Shown: in pieces, positions 18,047 to 27,989 of the stretch
Numbering within the stretch: position 1 is the stretch's first letter
How the letters are laid out: every line of letters starts with the position of its first letter
NCBI GenBank assembly: GCA_016779445.1
Contig: JADHNP010000016.1
Location: 1 to 40,577 of the forward strand
Length of the DNA stretch: 40,577 bases
Direction of reading: 5' to 3'
Source of the DNA: Luminiphilus sp.
Lineage (GTDB): Bacteria > Pseudomonadota > Gammaproteobacteria > Pseudomonadales > Halieaceae
Notes under the pieces: generated by a model
What the model saw: the letters and a program-made list of their open reading frames with translations, nothing else
What the model was told of the DNA's origin: nothing
Databases searched by the model: none
Translations under genes and position numbers: made by a program

Positions 18047-18976
18047 GTGAAACTGATCCTTCTTAACCGCCATGCGGCATCGCGTACCCTCGAGTTGGGT
18101 AGATGGACCTGGGCGGTCCTATCGGTCTGCTTCATCGGCGTGCCCATCGGGCTCATCACACTGAGTTATCAGCTTGGTTTTGGTGACGGTATTTCCTCCC
18201 AGCAGGCATCCCGCATTTCGGAAAGTGAACAGCAGGCAGTAGAGCGAGCGGAAGCGCTGGCACAAATGGGCGTAGAAGCGCAGTCTAGATTAACGGCGAT
18301 GACCCGTCGTTTAGCCAGTATCCAGGCGCAAGTCACGCGTATTGATGCGCTTGGCACCCATTTGACGGAGTTGGCAGGTCTAGACTCCGGGGAATTTGAT
18401 TTTTCGGGCCCTCCCGCCGTGGGCGGGCCAATGGCGCAGCCAGCGTTGACCATTCCCATGAATGTGGCGGAAATTGATTCCCAATTTAGTGCGTTAGATG
18501 CCATTTTTTCCCAGCGTGAAGTGCAATTTGATCTATTGGCCGGATTGTTGTCGGCGGAGCAGCTCCAAGCGGCGGCTACTCCCGCAGGTAGACCCATTAG
18601 ACGGGGTTGGCAGTCTTCACCCTACGGAAATCGTATCGACCCCATTACGGGAAAACGTGCTTGGCATGATGGCGCCGACTTCGCCGGTCGTGAGGGGTCC
18701 GATATCCTCGCGGTGGCCAGCGGCGTGGTGAGTTGGAGCGGATACCAAAACGGTTACGGTAACTTGATTGAGGTATCTCATGGAGATGGCCTCAGCACAC
18801 GCTACGGACATAACGCCGAGAACCTGGTGGAGGTGGGTGATCTAGTGCGTCGAGGCGACGTGATTGCTCTGATGGGCAATACGGGTCGCTCAACGGGCCC
18901 CCATGTTCATTTTGAAGTCTTCAAAAATGGCCGCACGGTCGACCCCGCTACTTACGTCAAGCGCACCTATCGCTGA
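18047..18976 (+). CDS. M23 family metallopeptidase (LytM-type), membrane-anchored
   Basis: The 309-residue protein has an N-terminal membrane anchor (about residues 22-44), a helical, probably coiled-coil region (about 50-115) and a C-terminal M23/LytM domain. Zinc ligands are intact: H207 and D211 in WHDGADF and the H286-V-H288 pair in GPHVHFE. It is therefore likely an active peptidoglycan endopeptidase acting in the periplasm, not a degenerate EnvC-like activator. The GTG start at 18047 has only a weak ribosome-binding site. It occupies the position held by secM in E. coli. The exact cut site cannot be read from sequence. Confidence 0.88.
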   Translation: MKLILLNRHAASRTLELGRWTWAVLSVCFIGVPIGLITLSYQLGFGDGISSQQASRISESEQQAVERAEALAQMGVEAQSRLTAMTRRLASIQAQVTRIDALGTHLTELAGLDSGEFDFSGPPAVGGPMAQPALTIPMNVAEIDSQFSALDAIFSQREVQFDLLAGLLSAEQLQAAATPAGRPIRRGWQSSPYGNRIDPITGKRAWHDGADFAGREGSDILAVASGVVSWSGYQNGYGNLIEVSHGDGLSTRYGHNAENLVEVGDLVRRGDVIALMGNTGRSTGPHVHFEVFKNGRTVDPATYVKRTYR

Positions 18977-18997
18977 TTCTTATGTTCCCCGGCGCTC

Positions 18998-19025
18998 TTG
19001 CGTCCCACCCCAGACAATCTAATAA
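18998..19025 (+). promoter_or_regulatory. Possible secA promoter
   Basis: TTGCGT (18998-19003) and TAATAA (19020-19025) form a weak sigma-70-like pair with a 16-bp spacer, 26 nt before the secA ATG. It is offered only as a candidate; the preceding gene could also read through. Confidence 0.25.
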
Positions 19026-19051
19026 CCTCGTGACCGGCCAGTGAGACCTTC

Positions 19052-21766
19052 ATGTTGATCTCTACAGTGAAAAAAATTTTTGGCACCCGCAATGATCGGG
19101 AGCTAAAACGCATGGGCAAAGTTGTTTCCCGAATCACCGCAATGGAAGAAGACCTGCAGGCTCTCGATGATGCTGCGTTGCAATCCAAAACTGCAGAATT
19201 TCGAATGCGGCTTGGGGAGGGCGAGACCCTAGAACAGTTGTTACCTGAAGCTTTTGCGGTGGTGCGAGAGGCGGGAGTGCGCGCGTTGGGAATGCGCCAT
19301 TTCGATGTGCAGTTGATTGGCGGTATGACTCTGCATGACGGCAAGATTGCGGAGATGCGCACGGGTGAAGGTAAAACTCTGGTCGCCACCTTGCCGGCTT
19401 ATCTCAATGCTTTGCCTGACCACAGCGTGCACCTGATCACGGTGAATGACTATCTTGCCAAACGAGATGCGGCCTGGATGGGACCCCTGTATGAATTTTT
19501 GGGCCTCACAGTTGGGGTGGCGACCTCTGGACAGTCGGCCGAGGAAAAAAAAGCGGCCTACAATTGTGATGTGATTTATGGCACGAACAATGAATTTGGT
19601 TTTGATTACCTGCGAGACAACATGGCATTTAGCCAATCAGACAAAGCGCAGGGAAAATTGGCTTTTGCCATTGTGGATGAAGTGGACTCGATTCTGATCG
19701 ATGAAGCTCGAACGCCACTGATTATCTCTGGTGCAGTGGAGGACAGTTCCGAACTCTACAAAACCATTAATCGACTGGTGCCGCGACTCACTCCTGAATT
19801 GGAAGAACAGGAGGGAGATTACACCGTTGATGAGAAGCAGCGGAGCATAGAACTTACTGAAGCCGGGCACGAGAAGGTTGAACAAATGCTGATAGAGGCG
19901 GGGCTCTTGCAAGCTGAAGACTCACTCTATGCCGCGACCAACTTGGGCCTTCTGCATCATGTTCACTCTGGCTTGCGGGCCCATGTAATGTTCCAGCGAG
20001 ATGTGGAATACATTGTTCAGGACGGACAGGTGGTGCTGATTGATGAGCACACGGGGCGCACCATGCCCGGTAGGCGTTTGTCAGAGGGCCTCCACCAGGC
20101 TATCGAAGCCAAAGAAGGGGTGCGTATCCAGAGCGAGAGCCAGACTTTGGCCTCGACGACTTTCCAAAACTTCTTTCGCCTATACGACAAGTTGGCCGGC
20201 ATGACGGGTACGGCGGACACCGAGGCGTTTGAGTTTCGTCAGATATATGGTCTGGATTGTGTTGTGATTCCGACCAACGTGCCGATGCTACGTGATGATC
20301 TGAATGACCTCGTTTATCTCACGCGTGAAGAAAAGTTCGAAGCCATCATAGAGGATGTGCAGGCATGCATTGACAGTGGCTCACCCGTTTTGGTCGGTAC
20401 TGCCTCTGTCGAAACCTCTGAAGAATTGTCGCAAGCGTTTCAGCAAAAGCAGATTGCGCACAAAGTGCTGAACGCCAAGTATCACGAGCAGGAAGCCGAG
20501 ATCATCGCGCAAGCGGGCCGACCCGGGGTGGTGACCATCGCCACCAATATGGCGGGCCGCGGCACAGATATCGTTCTGGGTGGCAATTTGGAGGCCGAGC
20601 TTGCTGCCGCCGGACAAGGTCTGGATGAGGCAAAACGGGCGGAGATAACGGCTGAGTGGCAGACGCGACATGATGCAGTCATCGACGCGGGTGGTCTCCA
20701 CATTCTTGGGACAGAACGACACGAATCGCGTCGCATCGACAATCAGTTACGGGGTCGCTCAGGACGTCAGGGTGATCCTGGCGTTTCTCGTTTTTATCTG
20801 TCCTTGGAAGACAATCTGATGCGCATTTTTGCCTCGGACAGGGTGAAAAGTTTTATGCAAGCTATGGGCATGGAGCGGGGTGAGGCCATCGAGCACCGCA
20901 TGGTGAGCAATGCCATTGAAAAAGCGCAGCGCAAAGTTGAGGGTCGCAATTTCGATATTCGCAAGCAATTGCTTGAGTACGACGACGTCGCCAATGACCA
21001 GAGACAGATTATTTATCGTCAGCGCGATGAGCTGTTGTCTGAAGACAGCATTGGGGAGACGATTACGGCGATTCGTGCCGATGTGGTCAACGATGCCGTC
21101 GATGGGTTTATTCCTCCCATGAGCGTTGAGGAACAATGGGATATTCCGGGCCTCGAGAACCAGTTGGAGTCTGAATTTGGCCTGACATTGCCCGTTGCCC
21201 AGTGGCTGGAAGAAGACACTGGCCTGCATGAGGAAACGTTGCGGGAGCGCATTGTCGCGGCAGTACAAGCAGCCTATGACGAAAAATCGTCGGGCGTAGG
21301 TTCCGGTATGCGGCAGCTTGAAAAACAAATCATGCTGCAAGTACTCGATACGCTGTGGAAAGAGCATTTACAGGTCATGGATCAATTACGTCAGGGAATC
21401 CATTTGCGGGCCTACGCCAATAAGAACCCTAAGCAAGAATATAAGCGTGAGTCTTTTGCGCTATTTGAGGCGCTTTTGCAGCGTCTCAAATCCGAGGTGA
21501 TTCGATTTTTGAGTCATGTTCAGGTTCAGCGCTCCGATGAAGCTGCTGCGATTGAGCAACAAAGAAGAGAGGCTGCCGCTAAACAGAAAATGGCATTTGA
21601 ACATGCTGAGGCTGGGTCCGCTGTTCCTGCAGATCAGGGAGACACGCCGGATGCGGCGATCGCACAGCAGCCGATAACACGCACACAGCCTAAGGTGGGC
21701 CGCAATGATCCTTGTCCTTGCGGCAGCGGAAAGAAATACAAGCAGTGTCACGGTGCATTAAATTGA
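19052..21766 (+). CDS. secA: Preprotein translocase ATPase SecA
   Basis: SecA drives export of unfolded preproteins through SecYEG with ATP. The 904-residue protein (E. coli 901) has the Walker A motif MRTGEGKTL, the DEAD-like [21 protein letters not shown], motif-III-like GMTGTA and [14 protein letters not shown] in the second helicase domain. A C-terminal zinc finger with the [13 protein letters not shown] pattern binds SecB and lipid. The ATG at 19052 gives the usual N-terminus. argJ follows after 39 nt. Confidence 0.98.
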   Translation: MLISTVKKIFGTRNDRELKRMGKVVSRITAMEEDLQALDDAALQSKTAEFRMRLGEGETLEQLLPEAFAVVREAGVRALGMRHFDVQLIGGMTLHDGKIAEMRTGEGKTLVATLPAYLNALPDHSVHLITVNDYLAKRDAAWMGPLYEFLGLTVGVATSGQSAEEKKAAYNCDVIYGTNNEFGFDYLRDNMAFSQSDKAQGKLAFAIVDEVDSILIDEARTPLIISGAVEDSSELYKTINRLVPRLTPELEEQEGDYTVDEKQRSIELTEAGHEKVEQMLIEAGLLQAEDSLYAATNLGLLHHVHSGLRAHVMFQRDVEYIVQDGQVVLIDEHTGRTMPGRRLSEGLHQAIEAKEGVRIQSESQTLASTTFQNFFRLYDKLAGMTGTADTEAFEFRQIYGLDCVVIPTNVPMLRDDLNDLVYLTREEKFEAIIEDVQACIDSGSPVLVGTASVETSEELSQAFQQKQIAHKVLNAKYHEQEAEIIAQAGRPGVVTIATNMAGRGTDIVLGGNLEAELAAAGQGLDEAKRAEITAEWQTRHDAVIDAGGLHILGTERHESRRIDNQLRGRSGRQGDPGVSRFYLSLEDNLMRIFASDRVKSFMQAMGMERGEAIEHRMVSNAIEKAQRKVEGRNFDIRKQLLEYDDVANDQRQIIYRQRDELLSEDSIGETITAIRADVVNDAVDGFIPPMSVEEQWDIPGLENQLESEFGLTLPVAQWLEEDTGLHEETLRERIVAAVQAAYDEKSSGVGSGMRQLEKQIMLQVLDTLWKEHLQVMDQLRQGIHLRAYANKNPKQEYKRESFALFEALLQRLKSEVIRFLSHVQVQRSDEAAAIEQQRREAAAKQKMAFEHAEAGSAVPADQGDTPDAAIAQQPITRTQPKVGRNDPCPCGSGKKYKQCHGALN

Positions 21767-21805
21767 TGACTGCTGGTGACCCAATGCAGAACTAGGGAGA
21801 TTGTC

Positions 21806-22999
21806 ATGAGCTATGCGGTGCCGGGTGTGCGTTTGGGGGTCGCTCAGGCGGGTATCAAAAAGGCAGGAAAAGACGACCTCTTGCTCATCGGCCTCTCAGA
21901 AAACACGCAGACTGCCGCGGTTTTTACCCAAAATGCCTTTTGTGCAGCGCCGGTCAGGTTGGCGAGGAATCATCTGGCGCTGAGTCTGGGCCGACCCCAA
22001 TATTTACTTATCAATACGGGAAATGCGAATGCCGGCACCGGGGAAGAGGGCCTCGCTGGGGCTATGTCTTGCTGCGCTGCGCTGGGTGCTTTAGCGGAAA
22101 CCCCAGATACGGCCGTGTTGCCCTTTTCAACGGGTGTTATTGGTGAGCCGCTACCTGTTGATCGCATCGAAAAAGCGATTCCCTTGGCCTTTGATGCGCT
22201 ACAGGCTGATCACTGGGAGCGTGCCGCCGACGCCATTCTTACTACCGATACCCGACCCAAGTTGCGGACCTTGACGCTAAAGATCGATGGTCAGCTATGT
22301 GTGATTACCGGTATTGCAAAGGGTGCAGGGATGATCTGTCCCAATCTTGCAACGATGCTGGCATTTATCGCAACCGACGCGGCAATAGCATCACCCCTTT
22401 TGGATACATTGCTGCGCAATGCTGTGAACAAAAGCTTCAATCGCATTACTGTCGACGGAGATACGTCGACCAATGATGCCGTCACGTTGTCGGCAACCGG
22501 CGAGAGTGGTGTTGCCATTGAAGAGGGGTCTCAGCGGGCCACGGACTTCTCGGAAGCGCTAGAAGCCTTGATGATTGGGTTGGCGCAAGACATTGTGCGC
22601 GACGGTGAGGGCGCCACAAAGTTTGTGGAAATTCGGGTTGCGGGAGGAGAATCAGAAGCAGCTTGTGATCAGGTGGCACGGACTATTGCCCACTCACCCT
22701 TGGTCAAAACTGCGTTGTTCGCCGCAGATCCCAACTGGGGCCGCATCTTAGCCGCGATTGGGCGAGCCGGCCTTGAAGGATTGGATACCAAGATGGTGTC
22801 CATTGAGATCAATGGAGTATTGATTGCTGAGCAGGGTGCACGCGCCGCAAGCTACACAGAATCGCTGGGCCAGAGCGCGATGGACGAGGATGAGCTGCGA
22901 TTGCGCGTAACGCTTCAGCGTGGCGCTGCCCAGTCGTTGCTGTGGACCACTGATCTGTCCTATGACTACGTTAAAATTAACGCGGAGTATCGAACCTGA
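21806..22999 (+). CDS. argJ: Bifunctional glutamate N-acetyltransferase / ornithine acetyltransferase ArgJ
   Basis: ArgJ moves the acetyl group from N-acetylornithine to glutamate in the arginine acetyl cycle, and some members also use acetyl-CoA. The 397-residue precursor self-cleaves before a threonine nucleophile. Here the site is in KGAGMICPNLATML, with T183 as the new N-terminus of the beta chain. The ATG at 21806 follows an AGGGAGA ribosome-binding site; an in-frame upstream GTG (21776) would add ten unconserved residues. Whether it is mono- or bifunctional cannot be told from sequence. Its stop overlaps the Nudix gene start by one base. Confidence 0.95.
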   Translation: MSYAVPGVRLGVAQAGIKKAGKDDLLLIGLSENTQTAAVFTQNAFCAAPVRLARNHLALSLGRPQYLLINTGNANAGTGEEGLAGAMSCCAALGALAETPDTAVLPFSTGVIGEPLPVDRIEKAIPLAFDALQADHWERAADAILTTDTRPKLRTLTLKIDGQLCVITGIAKGAGMICPNLATMLAFIATDAAIASPLLDTLLRNAVNKSFNRITVDGDTSTNDAVTLSATGESGVAIEEGSQRATDFSEALEALMIGLAQDIVRDGEGATKFVEIRVAGGESEAACDQVARTIAHSPLVKTALFAADPNWGRILAAIGRAGLEGLDTKMVSIEINGVLIAEQGARAASYTESLGQSAMDEDELRLRVTLQRGAAQSLLWTTDLSYDYVKINAEYRT

Positions 23000-23391
23000 T
23001 GACCACAGTTGTCTCGGTGGCAGTGGGCATTCTTCAGGACACTCAAGGCCGGGTGCTTGTTAGCCGCAGGGCAGCGGCGGCTCATCAGGGTGGCTTATGG
23101 GAATTCCCCGGTGGAAAAGTGGAGCCGAGTGAAACCACTGAGGCGGCTTTGGCACGGGAGTTCAAAGAGGAGCTGGGCGTCGAGGTGTTGGCGAGTGAAG
23201 ATTTGATGGTGGTTGAACACGATTACGGTGACAAGCAAGTTTGCCTTAAAGTGCGTCGCGTAACGCAATGGCGGGGCGAGGCGAGAGGGCTTGAGGGCCA
23301 GCCCTTGGCTTGGCAAAAGCCAGAAGTACTGGTTGATTGGTCATTTCCCGAGGCCAATACTCCGATTCTGATGCGACTGACTCGAGACTAA
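22999..23391 (+). CDS. mutT: MutT-type Nudix hydrolase
   Basis: The 130-residue protein contains the full Nudix box from GGKVEPSE through REFKEELGV (GX5EX7REUXEEXGU) and matches E. coli MutT in length (129). MutT removes 8-oxo-dGTP from the nucleotide pool. The LVSRRAAAAHQGGLWEFPGGKVE lead-in is typical of MutT among Nudix proteins, and the location near secA fits. It starts on the argJ stop and ends tail to tail with coaE, overlapping by 4 nt. Confidence 0.9.
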   Translation: MTTVVSVAVGILQDTQGRVLVSRRAAAAHQGGLWEFPGGKVEPSETTEAALAREFKEELGVEVLASEDLMVVEHDYGDKQVCLKVRRVTQWRGEARGLEGQPLAWQKPEVLVDWSFPEANTPILMRLTRD

Positions 23392-23987
23392 GTATTGGTC
23401 GCCCGCGCCAGCAAAGTCTGGTGGAGAATTGTCGCTTGTTCGTGAAGTTCTGTGAGCGAGGCACTGTTATCAATGACGATGTCGGCACGGCTCTTTCGGG
23501 TCTCCCGATCCAGTTGCGCCGCCATAATGCCCTCCACCAACGCTTGGTCGTTGCCATCCCTCTCCATGGTCCGTGCGATCTGAGTGGCCTCGGGTGCATC
23601 GACGACGACACTCACATCGATCAACTCGGATTGACCGCTCTCCAGAAGCAATGGGGAACTCAGTACGACGTAGGCAGAATCGGCAGCCGCAAGTTGGCGT
23701 ATCAGTTCCTCCCGGATACGCGAATGTGTCATCGCCTCCAGCGCCTTGCGCTTGCCTGCATCTTCAAACACCAGTTTGCGAAGTGCCGCACGGTTCAGCT
23801 GGCCATCGGGCAGGAGGTACTCATCGCCAAACGCCGCAATGATCTCGGCCAGCGCCGGCTGACCGGGGGCGACCACAACTCGGGCCGCGAGGTCCGCGTC
23901 AACTACGGTAATACCCTTTTCAGTCAGCCAGTCGGTCAGAGCTGTTTTACCGCTCCCGATGCCACCGGTAACACCTACTCGCAGCAT
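23388..23987 (-). CDS. coaE: Dephospho-CoA kinase
   Basis: CoaE phosphorylates dephospho-CoA to coenzyme A, the last step of CoA synthesis. The 199-residue protein begins VGVTGGIGSGKT, a P-loop, then has DADLAARVVV and the LIDVSVVVDAPEATQIARTMERD lid region typical of the family. The ATG at 23987 is used because longer in-frame starts add residues inside pilD that no CoaE has. It lies 1 nt after the pilD stop and so is the last gene of the pilus transcript. The stop overlaps mutT on the opposite strand. Confidence 0.96.
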   Translation of the reverse strand: MLRVGVTGGIGSGKTALTDWLTEKGITVVDADLAARVVVAPGQPALAEIIAAFGDEYLLPDGQLNRAALRKLVFEDAGKRKALEAMTHSRIREELIRQLAAADSAYVVLSSPLLLESGQSELIDVSVVVDAPEATQIARTMERDGNDQALVEGIMAAQLDRETRKSRADIVIDNSASLTELHEQATILHQTLLARATNT

Positions 23988-23988
23988 G

Positions 23989-24852
23989 TCAGAGGGCGAC
24001 CATAGACAAGTACTGATTGAGCAGGGAGTCGCCAAAAAACAATGTCAGCAGGCCCGCACCCGCCAGATAAGGACCAAAAGGCATTGGGGTATCCCTGCCT
24101 TGTTGCTTTGCTACGAGGATCGCAATACCCAATGCCGCGCCCACAAATGAGGAAAGCAGAATCATGAGTGGCACAGCTTGCCAACCGAACCAGGCACCCA
24201 GTGCTGCGAGTAACTTGAAATCGCCATAACCCATGCCCTCTTTACCGGTGGCCAGTTTAAATAGCCAGTAGACACTCCACAGTGATGCATAGCCCAACAT
24301 CGCCCCGAGCACGGCTGAAGACAGTGGTGTCCATGTGCCGAAAAGATTGACGCCCAGCCCGATCCACAGGAGGGGTAGGGTGATGGCGTCGGGCAGTAGT
24401 TGTGTATCTAGATCAATCCCGGTCAGTGCTATCAGCATCCAGATTAGTACCAGCGCACTGGCTGTCTCTTGGCCAAAGCCAAAATGCCAGGCGGCCGCGG
24501 CAGACAGCAGGCCCGTTACCAGCTCAACCAGCGGATATCTGACGGAAATAGGGTCACGGCATTGGTCGCAGCGAGCCCGGAGCCATACCCAGCTCAGCAC
24601 GGGAATATTGTGCCAAGGGCGGATCGGTGAGCCGCAATTCGGACACTGGGAACCAGGGAATGAAAGACTGATTTTCGGCTCATCGGGTGCGGGCTGGTTT
24701 ATGAGTTCACAGCATTCCCGGCGCCAGGATTGATCCATCATGCGGGGCAATCTCAAAATCACCACATTGAGAAAACTCCCCACAATCAACCCGAGGGCGC
24801 CGCAGTAAAGCGTAAAAACCGCGGGGTCAGTGAAAAAGGGCGGTATGGCCAG
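23989..24852 (-). CDS. pilD: Prepilin leader peptidase / N-methyltransferase PilD
   Basis: PilD cleaves type IV prepilin leaders and N-methylates the new first residue in the inner membrane. It has two CxxC pairs (CPNCG and CDQC), the catalytic Asp in TGIDLDTQLLPD and the GYGDFK (GxGD) motif. No ATG or GTG exists between the preceding in-frame stop (TAA at 24861-24859) and the conserved GSFLNVV. A CTG at 24852, 8 nt after AGAGGT, yields 287 residues (P. aeruginosa 290) and keeps the first membrane helix. A TTG at 24789 would delete most of that helix. The CTG start is my inference. Confidence 0.9.
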   Translation of the reverse strand: MAIPPFFTDPAVFTLYCGALGLIVGSFLNVVILRLPRMMDQSWRRECCELINQPAPDEPKISLSFPGSQCPNCGSPIRPWHNIPVLSWVWLRARCDQCRDPISVRYPLVELVTGLLSAAAAWHFGFGQETASALVLIWMLIALTGIDLDTQLLPDAITLPLLWIGLGVNLFGTWTPLSSAVLGAMLGYASLWSVYWLFKLATGKEGMGYGDFKLLAALGAWFGWQAVPLMILLSSFVGAALGIAILVAKQQGRDTPMPFGPYLAGAGLLTLFFGDSLLNQYLSMVAL

Positions 24853-24860
24853 AAGCTGTT

Positions 24861-24866
24861 ACCTCT
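24861..24866 (-). promoter_or_regulatory. Ribosome-binding site for the proposed CTG start of pilD
   Basis: On the minus strand AGAGGT (24866-24861) lies 8 nt upstream of CTG at 24852-24850. Its final T is the first base of the in-frame TAA (24861-24859). No other start codon in this frame has such a site. Confidence 0.45.
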
Positions 24867-24894
24867 GTCAGGTCAGGAACGTGATTCTATCTGT

Positions 24895-26106
24895 TTACAT
24901 CACAGATCCGAGCATAAATATGGGCATGTACATCGCGACCATCAAGCCACCGACCAAAACACCCAGAATCGACATGATCATGGGCTCCATCAGAGAGCTC
25001 AGGCTGTCTACCGCGTTGTCCACGGCTGCCTCGTAATGATTTGCCACTTTGCCCAGCATATCATCCAGTGAACCCGACTCTTCACCGATTGCCGTCATTT
25101 GCAGCAACATCGTGGGGAATAGCCCGGTACTGCGTACAGCGACAGCCAGTGCCGTACCGGTAGTGACGTCTTCCCGAATACGCCTGATCGCCTTGCTGTA
25201 GATGGCGTTACCCGCGGCGCCGGCGGTTGAGTCGAGCGCCTCTACCAGAGGCACACCGGCCGCAAAAGTCGTGGAGAGTGTTCGTGAGAAACGCGCAATG
25301 ACCGCATCATGAACCACGTTGCCAATAATCGGTATTTTGAGAGAGACGCTGTCGAGCCAGTCGGCAAATCGCTTGTTTCGCCGTTTGGCTTGGGATAACG
25401 CATAGCTCGCGGAAAATAAGCCCAGCAACATCATAAACCACCAGCTCTGTACCCATTCGGATATGGCTAGCACAAACAGCGTAAAGCCCGGCAAGTCGGC
25501 GCCAAAACCTCGGAAAGTTTCGGCGAATTGCGGCACTACTTTGATCAACAAAACACCCGTGACCACAATCGCCACCGCGATGACCGCTATTGGGTAGGTA
25601 AGCGCTTTTTTGATTTTTGCCTTGAGCGCTTCGGTTTTCTCCTTGTAGGTAGCAACCCGATCCAGCATGACTTCCAGTGTGCCGGAGTTCTCGCCGGACG
25701 CCACGAGAGCGCAAAAGAGATCGTCAAAGTACATGGGGTGTTTGGCGAGGGTGGCTGCGAGTCCTGTCCCCGATGCCACGTCGGTGCGAATGGTCGTAAT
25801 GAGCTCGCGCATTTTCTCGTGGTCGGTGCCCTCGGCTACAATGTCAAAGGCTTGAACCATTGGCACGCCCGCTTTCATCATAGTTGCCAGTTGGCGGGTA
25901 AAAATGGCTATGTCAGCGGCTTTGATCGGTTTGCCGCCCAGAGAGAATAGTGGTTTAGGCTTCCTCTTGAGAATTTTGGTTGTGACGCCCTGTTTCCGCA
26001 GCTGCACCCGGGCAATAGCTGCTGACGCGGCAAGCAATTCTCCTGCTGATTTGCGTCCGTTACGGTCAGTGCCACTCCAGACAAATACGGTGTTCTCTAC
26101 TGCCAT
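24895..26106 (-). CDS. pilC: Type IV pilus inner-membrane platform protein PilC
   Basis: PilC is the polytopic inner-membrane platform on which PilB works to insert pilin subunits. The 403-residue protein has two repeated type II secretion F domains, one with FTRQLATMMKAGVPMVQAFDI and the other with FSRTLSTTFAAGVPLVEALDS. Membrane segments lie near residues 172-192, 222-242 and at the C-terminus. Each half has the conserved GENSGTLEVML or GEESGSLDDML motif. It lies 63 nt after pilB and upstream of pilD in the same direction. Confidence 0.97.
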   Translation of the reverse strand: MAVENTVFVWSGTDRNGRKSAGELLAASAAIARVQLRKQGVTTKILKRKPKPLFSLGGKPIKAADIAIFTRQLATMMKAGVPMVQAFDIVAEGTDHEKMRELITTIRTDVASGTGLAATLAKHPMYFDDLFCALVASGENSGTLEVMLDRVATYKEKTEALKAKIKKALTYPIAVIAVAIVVTGVLLIKVVPQFAETFRGFGADLPGFTLFVLAISEWVQSWWFMMLLGLFSASYALSQAKRRNKRFADWLDSVSLKIPIIGNVVHDAVIARFSRTLSTTFAAGVPLVEALDSTAGAAGNAIYSKAIRRIREDVTTGTALAVAVRSTGLFPTMLLQMTAIGEESGSLDDMLGKVANHYEAAVDNAVDSLSSLMEPMIMSILGVLVGGLMVAMYMPIFMLGSVM

Positions 26107-26169
26107 TGTCTTTTTACCTGAGCCATATCCTGAAAAGAGTGTGAGCGGTTATCCAAGGCGCGATGCTCA

Positions 26170-27903
26170 TTAATCCGTGGTCACGCGGCTGACTTCCTCG
26201 AGGCTGATCAGGCCGTCGGCACATTTTTTGAGGGCCGACTGCCTGAGGTCATTAAATCCGGCCTCGCGAGCAGAGTGATCAAGCTCCAACGAATTCGCGC
26301 CGTCCATGATGGCCGATGCAATCGGCTTGGTAACCTTGACCACCTCGTAGATGCCCACACGACCCTTGTAGCCTCCTTCGCAGTGTTTGCAGCCCACAGG
26401 TTTTTTGATCTGGGCGTAATCTAATTGTTCGGTGCTGAATCCCAGTTGCAGGAGCGCTTCTTGGGGGACGCTTGCCTCTGGCTCGGCGCAATGGCTACAG
26501 AGTCGGCGAGCCAATCTCTGCGCAATAATTAAGGTGACTGAGGCGGCAATGTTGAAAGCAGGGACGCCCATATTGAGGAGTCGCATGACGGTCTCGGCAG
26601 CGCTATTGGTGTGCACCGTTGAGAGCACCAGGTGACCCGTTTGCGCCGCCTTAATGGCGATTTCCGCCGTCTCCAGATCACGAATCTCACCCACCATGAT
26701 TACGTCGGGGTCTTGGCGCAGAAATGATCTCAGCGCTTCCGCAAAGTTGAGCCCGACCTTGGGATTCACCAGTACCTGATTGATGCCCGCCATATTGATT
26801 TCCACCGGGTCCTCGGCAGTAGAAATATTGCGTTCAGGTTCATTGAGTATGCCGAGTCCGGTATAGAGCGAAACCGTCTTACCGGAGCCAGTTGGGCCTG
26901 TCACCAGGATCATGCCCTGGGGTTTTTGCAGCGCCTCAAGGTAGAGTGCTTTTTGCTCGGGCTCGTAGCCCAGCGCGTCGATGCCCATGCGCGCTGAGCT
27001 GGGATCGAGAATTCGCAGGACGATTTTTTCTCCATACAGTGTCGGGAGCGTATTCACCCGGAAGTCAATCGCGCGTTTCTTGGAGAGCTTCATCTGAATC
27101 CGCCCGTCCTGAGGTACGCGACGCTCCGAAATATCCATCCGCGACATCACCTTCAGGCGTGCCGCCAGACGTGGCGCGAGGTTGCGGGGTGGCTTGACGA
27201 CCTCTCGCAGAATGCCATCTGTACGAAAGCGCACACGGTAAACTTTTTCGTAGGGCTCAAAATGTATGTCTGATGCTCTCTGCCTGATGGCATCGAGCAG
27301 AATTTTGTTTACGAAGCGCACAATTGGCGTGTCGTCAGCGGCATCGTGTGGGTTAGCCTCCTCTTCTGCGGGGCTTGTCTGCATTTCCAGATCGTATTGA
27401 TCATCCGTGCTGAGCGCGGCCATGTCTCGATCGAGACCGTTAGAGCCCTCAGCAATGTCGCGAATGAGTTGATTGAGTGCAGCGTCGTCTGCAAGGACTG
27501 CGTCGGTATTCATGTCGGCGGCGAATTTAAATTCGTTGAGCGCCGCCAGATTCATGGGGTCCGACACAGCCACAAACAACCGATTACCGCGCCTGAACAA
27601 GGGCACGGCGTGGTGTTGCACCATCATATCGTTGCTGATTTGGTGGTCGGGTAGCAGGTCGCGGTTCATGGCGCTGACATCAAAGACTGGAATGCCATAT
27701 TCGGCTGAGGCCATTTCCGCGAGGGCTTTGCTGTCAATATTGACGGTATCGATCAGGTGGCGGATGAGAGAACGATTAGTTGAGCGAACATGTCGCTCAG
27801 CATCGTTTGATTGGTCGTGGGTCAGCATCCCTGCTGCGACCAAGCGGGTCGAGAGTCCCGAAAAGTGAGTGTTCTCGGGAGTATATGTAGCGGCAAAGTT
27901 CAT
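26170..27903 (-). CDS. pilB: Type IV pilus extension ATPase PilB
   Basis: PilB is the hexameric cytoplasmic ATPase that powers pilus extension. The 577-residue protein has an N-terminal GSPII_E/MshEN-type domain, the Walker A motif GPTGSGKT (K342), the Asp and His box regions (RQDPDVIMVGEIRD and TGHLVLSTVHTNSA), and a tetracysteine zinc site (CSHC and CKHC). This organisation separates it from the retraction ATPase PilT, which is shorter and lacks the zinc site. The MshEN-like region may bind c-di-GMP, but that is not certain from sequence alone. Confidence 0.97.
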   Translation of the reverse strand: MNFAATYTPENTHFSGLSTRLVAAGMLTHDQSNDAERHVRSTNRSLIRHLIDTVNIDSKALAEMASAEYGIPVFDVSAMNRDLLPDHQISNDMMVQHHAVPLFRRGNRLFVAVSDPMNLAALNEFKFAADMNTDAVLADDAALNQLIRDIAEGSNGLDRDMAALSTDDQYDLEMQTSPAEEEANPHDAADDTPIVRFVNKILLDAIRQRASDIHFEPYEKVYRVRFRTDGILREVVKPPRNLAPRLAARLKVMSRMDISERRVPQDGRIQMKLSKKRAIDFRVNTLPTLYGEKIVLRILDPSSARMGIDALGYEPEQKALYLEALQKPQGMILVTGPTGSGKTVSLYTGLGILNEPERNISTAEDPVEINMAGINQVLVNPKVGLNFAEALRSFLRQDPDVIMVGEIRDLETAEIAIKAAQTGHLVLSTVHTNSAAETVMRLLNMGVPAFNIAASVTLIIAQRLARRLCSHCAEPEASVPQEALLQLGFSTEQLDYAQIKKPVGCKHCEGGYKGRVGIYEVVKVTKPIASAIMDGANSLELDHSAREAGFNDLRQSALKKCADGLISLEEVSRVTTD

Positions 27904-27989
27904 TGCGTCTCTCGGTTAGTTAGGTTCGTCTTGGCGCTACATTTGGTGTCGAGTTTGGCGGTTCTGAGGCGCGACTGGTTAGCAGTAGA

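Noticed and set aside
23337-24005. Open frame of 222 codons on the plus strand opposite coaE
   Set aside because: The minus strand has a full CoaE with P-loop and family length, and the plus-strand translation has no recognisable domain or ribosome-binding site.
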